Assembly (NCBI GenBank): GCA_016713525.1
Contig: JADJOZ010000003.1
Coordinates: 1-64,000, forward strand
DNA length: 64,000 bases
Reading direction: 5' to 3'
Source: Bacteroidota bacterium
Lineage (GTDB): Bacteria > Bacteroidota > Bacteroidia > AKYH767-A > OLB10
Under the pieces are notes generated by a model, which searched no databases, was not told the DNA's origin, and saw nothing but the letters and a program-made list of their open reading frames with translations. Position numbers and translations under genes: made by a program. Of this stretch, positions 1 through 9,175 are shown in pieces. Each line of letters opens with the position of its first letter. The first letter of the stretch is position 1.

Positions 1-27
1 CATCCATCCGACCAACTACATATTGAT
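1..27. repeat. IS66 terminal inverted repeat, left (tip outside window)
   Basis: The complement of this stretch matches 2330-2356 with three mismatches. It lies outside the tnpC stop codon, as expected for a terminal repeat. Confidence 0.8.
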
Positions 28-93
28 AAAGACATAATGATTTCTTAGTAACTTGGTGGAAAGGTATATAAAAAGAATGAAAGCAGTAAATTT

Positions 94-1553
94 TCAAGGG
101 AGCAATTCTTCCATCTTGTTAGCCTTATAATCGGGGATAACTTCAAAAAGTTTTTAGCCAGGAAAAAGGTTCTGCGCCTCGCATTTTACAGGTGCCGAGC
201 ATAGAATAAATCATGGCAGCGCGCTGAGCCGCATCATGAGAACCGGCAAAGAGGTAATTTTTTTCTTCCGATAGCAACAGGACGAATGGCATTTTCTACC
301 AGATTATTATCTATTTCCAGCCGACCATCTGTACAGTACAGCATTAATTTTCCCACCTTGATAAAGAATAAGCCAATGCTTTTCCAATCAGGCTTTGTGG
401 CGGCACTGGTGTAATGTTGATTTTTAGCCATTGATGCATCTCATTTAAGATAGGCACGCTAAGCTCTTGTCTAATTGCGAGTCGCTCTTTGTGTGCGAGC
501 ATATTTTCTTTCGCTTACGCTCAATCGCATAAAGTTTTGAATTTCATGCAATACATATTCAGCCCGAACTTTGTCGTTTTCAACGGCCTGATCAAAATAC
601 CTTCGAGCGTGCGCAATGCAATGCAACAATTTTATTTTTTCCCATCAAAAGCATCATACACACCATACCCATCGGTTTGTAAATAGCCCTTAAAATTTTT
701 CAATAACTCTTGCGGCCCTTCCCTTCCTCTGCCTTTTCGATAATCAAAAAAGCACCAGCTTATTTATTGGATCTCCGGTACCCAGTAATAACCCTGATGA
801 CTTTCACCTTTTTTACTTCGGTCAAGTACCTTTATGGGTGTTTCATCGACTTGAAGGTAGTCGCAGTTTAATATTTTTGTTTGCATACAATCAAATGCCG
901 GTCTAATCCAATTACAACCGGCACTGACCCAGTCAGAGATGCTCGATGAAGTGATGTCAACACCTTCTCTTATAACGTTCTATTTGCCGGTATAGCGGAA
1001 GATGATCCACATACTTTTCAATAAAAATATTTGCAAGAAGTCCGGGACCTGGTATGCCTTTTTCAATAGGCATACTTGGCAAATTTCCAATAATGATTCT
1101 CACCATTAGCTTTGGCATATTTCACTCGTACGTATTGTTTACAAATAGTCTTCCAGGTTCATATTCCAATTGCTCAGTAATTTCTTTACCGATCGCTTTG
1201 AGTCCGGTAACAGACTCAAGTGGTTCAATAATAGCTACTTCAACTCTTGGCAGATGAGAAGGAAAAGGTCTCCTTCCCGGATGTAACACAGGTGTTGTAG
1301 CTTTTTCTTTTGATAGAAACCGTTGTGATCGCAGGAGGGACAATTACTGTAGGGCTTTCAACTTCCAATTCCAACGAAATTTGTGAACTAGAATTTGAGG
1401 GAACAAACCTTTCGGATTTGCTGCCATAAATTAATCGTTTGATTTGGTTGAGTTCGGCACGAAGTTGCGCTACTGAAAATGAAGCTGTTGGTTTTGGGTA
1501 ACCAGCTCTTCACGTGACATATTTTCGTATGCATTACTCACACAAAGATACAT
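94..1553 (-). pseudogene. tnpC: IS66 TnpC transposase, frameshifted
   Basis: This is the DDE transposase of the element. Reading from 1553, the N-terminus contains SREELVTQNQQL, an LRAELNQIKRLIYG helix and GSKSERF, then HPGRRPFPSHLPRVEV, the conserved IS66 N-terminal block. Near 230-350 the C-terminal block DGRLEIDNNLVENAIRP is clear, followed by a tail ending in DYKANKMEELLP and a stop at 94-96. The blocks fall in different frames, and several frameshifts and stops interrupt the middle. The family is usually about 500 residues, and the span here fits that length. Either an old, decaying copy or one damaged by sequencing indels; the family call is firm. Confidence 0.88.
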
Positions 1554-1574
1554 CAAACAACTCTGAAACACCTG

Positions 1575-1949
1575 CTACCACTGACTTTTTATCAACAAAA
1601 TGATGCTTATAACGCACTCTTTTTTAACAGAAGAAAGTACAATTCCTTCAAGAATAAATTGAAGTTGATGCGGAGATATTTCCATGGCATTTTGGGATGA
1701 ACTCTGCTTTGGAATTTCAAAAGTCCCTTTCTCCAATCGCTTGGAAAAAAATGCAAAAACCATCGCCTTGCCAATGCAACAATTTTATTTTATTCCGCCC
1801 CGAGACAAGAAAATAAAAACATCACCCAAAAGAGGATCCTTCTTAAATTCATTACGTACCAAACCGTTAAGACAATCGTATCCTTTACGCATATCGCAAC
1901 TGCCGGCATAAACAAAATACCGGTACCGGTCACTGAACGATAAAATCAT
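1575..1949 (-). pseudogene. tnpB: IS66 TnpB (Orf2) protein, frameshifted
   Basis: From the ATG at 1947-1949 the frame gives SFSDRYRYFVYAGSCDMRKG, the hallmark start of IS66 TnpB, followed by a GLVRNEF segment. After a frameshift near 1780 it continues as GKAMVFAFFSKRLEKGTFEI and ends with LEGIVLSSVKK. TnpB is an accessory protein of IS66 transposition, usually about 115 residues, consistent with this span. Its start overlaps the tnpA stop in the sequence ATGA, the usual coupling in this family. The break lies near an A-rich run. Confidence 0.85.
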
Positions 1950-2279
1950 GAATTCAATAATTGCCTGATAAAATCAGGACTCACCGTGAAGTATTTCAAC
2001 AGCTGTTTTTCCATAGGAAATACGGGCGAAAGGACTTCCGGCTGATTTGATTGGCAAGGTTACTTCTGAAAAACCTTTAACCGTTGGGGCCGGTTTTTGA
2101 ACGAACCACCTTGTTCTTCTTTTAGGAGTCAGCCAGCTCATGAAAGTATAATACCAATGCCCTGTTCAGGCAATACTCCTTCTTACTTTTCCCGCTTATC
2201 TTCCAGTTATTGAGGTGCGCCTGGCGCTCCTGTTGTGAAATCCCTCTTTTGTGCTTTTAACTTCCTTTGCTTCCATGTG
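1946..2279 (-). pseudogene. tnpA: IS66 TnpA (Orf1) protein, frameshifted
   Basis: The frame opens with MEAKEVKSTKEGF at 2279. In other frames it continues with a segment resembling the helix-turn-helix start of TnpA (QQERQAHLNNWKISGKSKKE), then FARISYGKTAVEI and SPDFIRQLL near the end, both typical of the C-terminus. The stop at 1946-1948 overlaps the tnpB ATG. At least three frame changes are needed, so no functional protein is expected from the sequence as read. Confidence 0.75.
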
Positions 2280-2329
2280 AAGATTTTTATTATCTTTAAC
2301 GGGCAAAGAAAGAACATGGCTCAACTTAA

Positions 2330-2365
2330 ATCAAGATGTAGTTCGTCGGATGGATACGCTGTAAC
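2330..2365. repeat. IS66 terminal inverted repeat, right
   Basis: Inverted partner of 1-27, upstream of the tnpA start at 2279. The outermost bases read GTTACAGCG on the bottom strand, reminiscent of the GTAA-type ends of IS66 elements. Confidence 0.75.
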
Positions 2366-2454
2366 AGGGAAATTATTTAGTTCAAAATCTGTTACTATAT
2401 CATTGGCTGAGTTATCCTTTGCCATGATTAAATCATTCTTATGAATAGTTTTAT

Positions 2455-3339
2455 TTATGTCACTCCATCCATACCAACCGCAAAAATCACGATCCCATGC
2501 GCGCTAACTACATTGGAAGATCCGGCTCCATTTGATTGTGTTGCAATGCCCCAAGGATTGGTTTTAAATGGGAATGCGTGTGGTCCTGCCCCATCACCCA
2601 AGTGCCAATTATTATGACCATACATTGCATGAAAAAACTCTGCAATTATCATTTGGACGCTATTTAAGTTAGCACACATTCCAAATGCACAACCAGCGTC
2701 TATTCCCATTGCACCAACAGTCCCTGGTTGAGAATTATACTCAATACAACCTCCCCCTGAACCACCTCCAGAGCTACAAGGAGTATAAGGACTGTTCCTA
2801 AAACAAATTATCATACCATCAATAAATCCATTTGAATTATTTGTCTTAAGTGCAAAATCGCCTATCCCTGCAATAGAATAATGGTCAAATTCAGTTATTG
2901 AGGAATAAGTTCCAAATCCCAAAGTACCCGCTAGTTCACGATTATCCAATGCTGTTAAAACATCAGTCACTGGATCTATAGATGTGCATGGGATTTGAAT
3001 TAAATCTGCCACATAATCCCCTTCAACTTTAAATTGGCCAAATGAAGCTTCCCAAAAATATTTTGAAATATAGTTAGAAGGATTATTCGTAAAATTTGCA
3101 TCAAAATAATGAGTATTTACATTTGTTGGAAGGCTCCCTGGATGCCAATCTGGCTGGTCGTTTGGAGCACAAGATCCAACCAATTCAACAAATACAATCA
3201 TAATTCTCAAGGATCCATTAGTCCCAATATTGGTATTAACTGGAATAGTATGACCATAGTACGATAATTGAGATTGCCCAATTAGTGAAGAATAGAATGA
3301 ACATACGAAATAAAAAATTAGGTAGAATTTCTTTTTCAT
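2455..3339 (-). CDS. Secreted M6-like metalloprotease-like protein, altered zinc motif, probably truncated
   Basis: The 294-residue product has a signal peptide (residues 1-21, FYLIFYFVCSFYSSLIGQ) and a mature region resembling secreted Bacteroidota proteins related to M6/immune-inhibitor-A proteases. Near residues 230-250 the segment IIAEFFHAMYGHNNWHLG aligns with the HExxH...H zinc site, but the first histidine is alanine (AEFFH instead of HEFFH). A Gly-Ser-Gly-rich loop (SSGGGSGGGC) lies near residue 190. The protein stops shortly after the motif and has no T9SS sorting domain, and an IS66 end lies 90 bp further on. I infer a truncated, probably inactive protein; the family call rests on motif similarity. 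Confidence 0.6.
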   Translation of the reverse strand: MKKKFYLIFYFVCSFYSSLIGQSQLSYYGHTIPVNTNIGTNGSLRIMIVFVELVGSCAPNDQPDWHPGSLPTNVNTHYFDANFTNNPSNYISKYFWEASFGQFKVEGDYVADLIQIPCTSIDPVTDVLTALDNRELAGTLGFGTYSSITEFDHYSIAGIGDFALKTNNSNGFIDGMIICFRNSPYTPCSSGGGSGGGCIEYNSQPGTVGAMGIDAGCAFGMCANLNSVQMIIAEFFHAMYGHNNWHLGDGAGPHAFPFKTNPWGIATQSNGAGSSNVVSAHGIVIFAVGMDGVT

Positions 3340-3367
3340 GGGATGGATGTGTTAACAAAGAATGAAA

Positions 3368-4278
3368 TTATAGAATTATTATTTTGGCAAAACCTATGAA
3401 CTCATTTCGTTTAAAGCATTCAATAAAGTATGAACCACTCACCAAATTTTGAATGGGAATTTTATTTTCAAAAATTTCTTTTTCAAATTGTAAAATACCT
3501 TGCAGATTGAAAATCTTTACCGCTGATATTTCTATTGAAGATTTAATTCGTACTTCGGTATTTTCTAAAACAATATTTGGAATTACCTGAAGTATTGTAT
3601 TATATATTATTTCATCTTCGCCAATAATTAATCCGGACCAGGGTCTAAATCTAATTGTAAAGTAAGAGTTTATTGGCTCTGGGCTATTGTCAGTGTCGAA
3701 AAAAACCATGCTATCGGCTGCACAACAATAGTAATTGCAGGAATCAGTGATAAGTATATTCGAAAAATAGCAACTAACTACATTTGGTAAATTAGTTCCA
3801 AAATACCAGTCTAAAAGCACTTCGGCTTTTGGAAATCCATTACAGATGGGAAAGGTATCGAATCAGACCACAACAGTGTGCTATCCCATTTGATTTTTAA
3901 AGGATATTTGGCATTATTAACAAAAACAGTAAATAGAATGGACAAATCTGAAAGTATATTTACTTTGCTTATTGAGTCATGCCCTCCAATATAAGATTCA
4001 AGGCATGGAAAAACTATGTAATTGGTGTCGAAAGCAAAATGGTAAACATTTTGTTCATTGAAATAGCCATCATCAAAACATCCGAAATTATTTGCATATG
4101 TGACATCAGAACCGAGATAAATAGTATCTTTTTTACCTGAAGCCTCTTCAAAGAAAATTGGAGAAAGCCAAGTAGCTTGCTGCGTGGCACCAGGAATCGG
4201 ATATTGTTGACCATACGAAATACATGGGCAAAATGTAAAATAAATGAGAAATAAAGAAATTATTCTATGCACATCCAT
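3368..4278 (-). CDS. Secreted protein with T9SS C-terminal sorting domain (one frameshift)
   Basis: The frame opens at 4278 with a signal peptide (SLFLIYFTFCPCISYGQ) and runs to about 3840. A one-base shift then moves coding to a frame giving NGFPKAEVLLDWYFG. The last 80 residues (VRIKSSIEISAVKIFNLQG...GSYFIECFKRNEFIGFAKIIIL) have the beta-strand pattern of a type A T9SS sorting domain, so the protein should be exported through the outer membrane and processed. The combined length is about 300 residues. The middle region has no recognisable domain. The break sits near CCC/TTT runs and may be a sequencing error. Confidence 0.7.
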
Positions 4279-5542
4279 GCTTGTAAATGTATAAAAAATA
4301 AATTAATATCCAAATTAATTATTGAATAGGTTGCAAAATAATTTGGTTGATTCAAAAATTAAACGAAGTACTTGGGGCTACTCAGTAATTTAGCAAAGAA
4401 ACAAGCCTATCCCTTGAAAAAGTGAAATACTTGTTCACTTTGGAGTTTCTTATTATTTGTTCCTCCTTCGTTTAGCTTGGGCCAATAAACTTCTCACCCT
4501 GGTCGGTTGGCATTATTGCATAGATTTTTCTGCTAAAGCAAAAACCTTCCCTTTATTAAGGCTTTGGGCACAGCCGTAATTCGTGAGACCCGATAGCTTT
4601 CAGCTACCGGGTCTCTCTGCACCATGGTTGTCCGACCAGTCTTCCCTGCGGCCAGCTCGGGGTAAACTTCTCATCCCGCTCGGCTGGTGTATCTTCACCT
4701 GTTAATGAACCTATTTGAAAATTATGAGGTGCTACCGTAAAGCGTGAAACCCGATAGCATTCAGCTACCGGGTCTCTCTGCTTTATGGTTGTCCAACCAG
4801 TCTTCCCCGCGGCCAGCTCGGGGTAAACTTCTCATCCCGCTCGGTTGGTGTATCTTCACCTGTTAATGAACCTATTTGAAAATTATAGGGTGCTACCGTA
4901 AAGCGTGAAACCCGATAGCATTCAGCTACCGGGTCTCCCTGCTTTATGGTTGTCCGACCAGGGCGATATAGTGCTCCTAATTTTGGCTAATTCAAACTAT
5001 ATTTAGTCAACCTTTCTGAAATTGAGGCTAAACATATATGCTTAAGGTCTAAAACCTTAGAATTCAACACATTCTATCTCAAAACTTCTGTAACCACACT
5101 TTTTTCGTCTGGGCTCTAAAATACAATTTTCCTCAAGAGGTGGACATCCCATTAACTCAGCCTTAAGTATTGGTTGAGTTTATATATATACAATCCGATG
5201 AGAATCCCTCTCGCAATATACATGTGACTATGCCATTAATCCTTTGAACACTTAAGTCGGGCATTTTTTTCATGCGCATTCAATAAGCTGTATCTTCTCC
5301 CCCTACAATTCTTCTGCCTTGATGCCCTTTTCTGCCTGTTTTAAGGCAAATACATTGAGTGGTTTCTGCAAGTTTTGATTTTTTCATTCAATAAATTTGG
5401 AATTATTTTTTTTTGTTACTAAAAATTCTACTTTTGAATTATCCTGTTTTGTTATGGGACACCTGTTAATTTTCGTTTCTCATATTAAAATACTGTACTA
5501 TTCTATAACATTCATTATAAATCCTTTTTAAACCCTATCACT
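4279..5542. other. Long intergenic region with structured repeats
   Basis: No credible coding frame is present in these 1.26 kb. The middle (about 4485-4962) holds a degenerate copy and then three ordered copies of a 161-bp repeat, annotated separately. The rest (4280-4480 and 4963-5542) is A+T rich, and I see nothing recognisable in it beyond poly-T stretches just upstream of the gene at 5543. Confidence 0.7.
4565..4962 (-). repeat. 161-bp tandem repeats with conserved hairpin and tRNA-Gln 3'-end copies
   Basis: Hairpins at 4585-4615, 4746-4776 and 4907-4937 are spaced exactly 161 bp apart. Each is preceded on the minus strand by a conserved block containing CTGGTCGGACAACC or CTGGTTGGACAACC, which copies the 3' end of the tRNA-Gln gene at 8674-8744. 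Read on the minus strand, the stem mismatches become G-U pairs (GACCCGGUAGC with GCUAUCGGGUC); on the plus strand they would be A-C. This suggests minus-strand RNA. A degenerate copy lies near 4471-4515 and a fourth diverged copy at 8544-8600. No U-tract follows the hairpins. Confidence 0.75.
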
Positions 5543-6327
5543 ATGAAAAATCAATTCTTCTTGCAGCGTTCGCTTGCTTCTCGTTTGTGGCACATTCTCA
5601 AAATGTCCAAGTAGGTGATAATAATTACTTGTTTTTGCGATTAAATGACCAGAATCACGGACTGGCTTGGTTTGGAGGAACAAAGCTATTCAATGGTGTT
5701 GACCCGGATGGACCAGTGCTATTCGGATATCGTGGTGGTATGTTGGGCACGCGAAATTTAGGATCTCATATCGAAAAAATAGCTCTTCAATGGAACAACA
5801 AGAATGATGTTCGTATTTTTGATAAGCTTTACATTGCTCAGCCCACTGCAACGATATCATCGCAATCTCGAGTAAATATTTATGGTGATGACAGTGCCTG
5901 GCCGCTAACTGTTAATTTCAATGAAACCCACGACTGGCAAACGGCAGCATCCATACATGTAACCCGCGACAACACTCTCGCTTTACAAATTGTTAAGAAT
6001 GGCGCAGACATTTTCGTTGTCCGTGGAAACGGGGTAGTGAATGCAAGCAAGCTTTATGCTAAGGAAGTAGAAATACGTCCGGATGCCATTACTATCTCTT
6101 GGCCGGATTATGTATTCGAGAAAGACTATAAAATACTTCGTATTGACGATCTCGAAAAATTTGTAACAACCCACAAGCACCTTCCAGAATTTCCATCAGC
6201 TGAAGAAATTCAATCTACTGGAATTAACGTTGCTGATATGCAAGCGCTTCTTTTGAAAAAAATTGAGGAGCTTTCCTTGTATATAATAGAGCTGAATAAA
6301 CGCATTGAATATTTGGAACAAAAGTAA
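5543..6327 (+). CDS. Secreted protein with C-terminal coiled coil, frameshift in signal peptide
   Basis: The ATG at 5543 starts MKNQ. A one-base shift near 5556 restores a classical signal peptide (ILLAAFACFSFVAHSQ) leading into the long frame that runs to 6327. The mature part is about 240 residues without a known catalytic motif. Its C-terminus (HLPEFPSAEEI...NVADMQALLLKKIEELSLYIIELNKRIEYLEQ) is a pattern common at the ends of Bacteroidota surface and tail-fibre-like proteins: a short LPEFPSA motif followed by a coiled coil that probably trimerises. The function is unknown. The in-frame GTG at 5587 is a fallback start that would lack the signal peptide. Confidence 0.65.
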
Positions 6328-6376
6328 AATGGTAATGATGTTATTGTAAGTTAAATCCATGTTAATTTATTATTCG

Positions 6377-8468
6377 ATGAAACCAAAATTCAAATTATTA
6401 TTTATTATTTTGTTAATCCCTGCACTTACTAAATCACAGACTCTGGAACCTGTGAAAATAATCGGGACTGACTTTATTTCGGGTACCGGAAAATTCTTTC
6501 CAGTGGTGATGAATTACTCAGTGGATGCAGTATACCGCATTGACCAGAATGGAAACAATGAGTATTTCATAGCTCGAATCACGACCATGGCCCGTCCTGG
6601 TTGTATGACTGCGCTGATCCTACTGATTGTTACAACGCCATTCTTACAGATTTTCAGTACTTAAAAAGCATTGGATTCAATATGATTCGCCTTGTAGGAT
6701 CATTTGAATTTGGCCCATGCTGCAAAAAATATGGCTCTGATACTTATTGTCCCGATAATTCAGCAGGACCTGCCCCTGAAGTTAGGGTTAGAAAATTTGA
6801 TCCATTATCGCAAGTGCATCCGAGTGATTACGAAATTTTTATACCCAACACATATCCCTACACATTTACTACAGATATGTTAAGCCAGGTTTTTTCAAGC
6901 AGCCGAAACAGCTGGATTAAGGGTGTTATATCTTTCGGGTGGCAAACGGCTATATGAAAACCAATATAAAGATGATTATCGTGATTATGTTGATTATATA
7001 TCGTTCTATTATGCAAATGAAGACATACTCTTTGGATATGATTTATTCAACGAACCGCTCTACAATCGTAATATTAACCCAGTTGGGTTTTCTTTTAAAA
7101 ATGTTATCTGCGAGACAACAGCCATGTTTTACGACGGAATTCATGATAACGCTCCTGATAAATTTGTAACTATGGGACTTGTTAATTCAGGTGAGCTAAA
7201 TCACTTTGATCCGGGAATATTGAAACTCGATTTTTTATCGTATCATATATACCCATACAATTGTAATGCGGTATTAGACATGTCTAACATATTTGAATGC
7301 GTAAAAAGTGAAATCAAATGGATGGCAGAAACCAGCACGAAGCCTTGGATGCTTGGTGAAATAGGGTTTCGTGCAGCGGATTATACTCCATTCGCATGGG
7401 GCGGTAGTAATTCATTTTACTTATCTCGATGGCGATACAGCCGAACAATATAATTTTGCCAAGCAAACCATTGAGTTTGTTAGAGATTGTGGCGGTGATG
7501 GTTATTCGTGGTGGGATTTTATTGATGGTTGTGTACCATGGGGTTCACCATTCGCAATACTACGTCAAGACCGATCAGAAAAACCCATTGTAGAAGTGTT
7601 TCGGTCTTTTAAAGCAGATGAATTTGGAAACACTTGTTATAAACCATTCAATTATTATGACCACTACGGGTTGACCCCATTTGAAGTTCATGGTTACATT
7701 TACGACCAGGCAACTAATGCGAAAATTGAAAACGCAGTAATACAGGGATGGGATGCCAGTTGGAATAACTCGTGTTCAACTTATTCGGATCAGGATGGTT
7801 ATTATTCATTAAAATCATCGCACCCAATAAATATCATGACAGCTGTCGCAATTAAAAGCCACACACAGGAAATTTCAGGCAATTTTACCAACCAGGATTT
7901 TTATCTGCAACGCTTTCAGCCTGCTGATTTGTACCTGACCGGTTCACTTTCCAATACCGATTATGCTGCAACAGGTTCCATTTACAGTTTGAATGTGTAC
8001 ACTTCAGCAAATAACACACTCAACCTAAAAGCAGGGGAAAGAATTGTTCTTATGACCGGTTTTCATTCAGAAGAAAATTCCTATGGCAGATACCAAATTG
8101 AAGATTTTTTCACTGACTGCGCGTGGGTACAAACAAATTATCGAATGCATTCCAGTGATGAGAATCCATCGAAAGAAAACACCAAAAACAATAATATTGC
8201 AGAATTTGTTCATTCAAAACTGGAGTCGGCGGTTATTGTTCATGCGTATCCAAATCCTGTTTCTGATCAATTAACAGTAGAATTTGATACACCTGTAACT
8301 GTTACGATTTTACTGATGAATGCTTCAAATAATTACCTTGTGGAAGAAAAAATAAGTAACAAAAAAACACTTACAATTGATGCTAGTAATTTCACAACTG
8401 GAATTTATTCGTTACATGTAATTGGAGAAAAGATAAATACTGTTTTAAGAATTGGGATAGTCAAATAA
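6377..8468 (+). CDS. GH5-like glycoside hydrolase with T9SS sorting domain (three frameshifts)
   Basis: The merged product is about 697 residues. It begins with a signal peptide (KLLFIILLIPALTKSQ), then a TIM-barrel-like catalytic region. YDLFNEP near 7038-7058 is the family 5 acid/base motif, and MLGEIGF near 7350-7370 fits the nucleophile strand; these two glutamates are the expected catalytic pair. A carboxypeptidase-like/Ig-like region (VHGYIYDQATNAKIENAVI) follows, and the C-terminus is a T9SS sorting domain (HAYPNPVSDQLTVEF...GIYSLHVIG). Frame changes occur near 6590, 6930 and 7425. The likely role is secreted polysaccharide cleavage; the substrate cannot be told. Confidence 0.75.
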
Positions 8469-8543
8469 ATTCACTCTAAATATTTTATGTGATCGCAATT
8501 TATAAAAAAGAGGATAGCTAATCCCCCTTGCGCCGTAAACCGT

Positions 8544-8600
8544 GAGACCCTTTCGTTACATACGAAAGGGTCTCTCTGCTTTATGGTTGTCCGACCAGGT
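8544..8600 (-). repeat. Diverged fourth copy of the hairpin/tRNA-3'-end repeat
   Basis: A perfect 13-bp stem (GAGACCCTTTCGT with its complement, 8544-8574) occupies the place of the hairpin in the 161-bp repeats. It is followed by the same TCTGCTTTATGGTTGTCCGACC block. The stem sequence differs from the other copies but pairs fully, so the structure rather than the bases is conserved. It lies just beyond the tRNA-Gln terminator on the minus strand. Confidence 0.65.
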
Positions 8601-8644
8601 CTCCCGCGGCAAGCTCGGGGTAAACTTCTCATCCTGCTCGGACA

Positions 8645-8673
8645 CAAAAAAGCCCCAATGAAGGGGCTTTTTG
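8645..8673 (-). terminator. Intrinsic terminator after tRNA-Gln
   Basis: On the minus strand an AAAAAGCCCC arm, a short loop and GGGGCTTTTTT form a strong stem with a U-tract immediately downstream of the tRNA 3' end. Confidence 0.85.
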
Positions 8674-8744
8674 TTGTCCGACCAGGATTCGAACCTGGAA
8701 AGGCAGAATCAAAATCTGCAGTGTTGCCATTACACCATCGGACA
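8674..8744 (-). tRNA. tRNA-Gln (UUG)
   Basis: The minus strand shows a full cloverleaf. The acceptor stem is TGTCCGA paired with TCGGACA. The D arm reads GGTGTAATGGCAACAC. The anticodon stem CAGA/TCTG encloses the loop TTTTGAT with anticodon TTG, and the T arm carries GGTTCGAATCC. The discriminator base is A, and CCA is not encoded. A terminator hairpin follows directly. Confidence 0.95.
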
Positions 8745-9175
8745 ATCTCCTGAAACGTCTCCGATTCGGGACTGCAAAAGTAAAAAAAAATCTAAAAACC
8801 TGCAATCGTTGTAACAAGAAAATATGTTAATCGGTTAAATTTGATAAGTTGTTATTAGTCAGTTCATTGGATTGTTGGCACTTTTATGCTGGTTTCCTTT
8901 GTTGCTGTATAATTTCACATTCTTCCCAAACTAAACATGCTACTAAACAACTGGTATGCATCTGATATATAGGTTGTTGATGGCTTTTTTGCTTCAAAAC
9001 CTGGGCTCAGAAATTCATTTTTAGGCCATTTTTCAGACCTTTCGGAAAGGGCGACTTTTCACTTTCTCATCTGCCGGATTAAGCCATAAATCCCGCACAC
9101 ATTGCAAATCGCCTCCGGCCGCGTCAAATATTGCTTTTTTTCTACCTTCGCCCCTTGCAACCCCATAATACAAGG
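8745..9175. other. Intergenic region
   Basis: No coding frame, RNA gene or clear repeat is visible between the tRNA and the next gene. Confidence 0.6.

Larger units (their letters stand above)
1..2365 (-). mobile_element. Degenerate IS66-family insertion sequence
   Basis: Three transposition genes in IS66 order (tnpA, tnpB, tnpC) read on the minus strand and are bounded by inverted repeats at 1-27 and 2330-2356, which match at 24 of 27 positions. The right end continues to about 2365 (GTAAC on the plus strand); the matching tip of the left end should lie about 9 bp outside the window. All three genes carry several frameshifts or stops, so the copy as read cannot transpose by itself. The 8-bp target duplication typical of the family cannot be checked because the left flank is missing. 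The right end lies about 90 bp beyond the stop codon of a minus-strand protease-like gene. Confidence 0.88.

Noticed and set aside
96..1553. Functional transposase
   Set aside because: Conserved blocks lie in different frames with stops between them.
2320..2424. Short minus-strand frame starting near 2424
   Set aside because: It crosses the IS66 terminal repeat and ends after about 34 codons; probably chance.
4585..4937. CRISPR-like array
   Set aside because: The units are 161 bp long with conserved rather than variable interiors; no cas genes are present.
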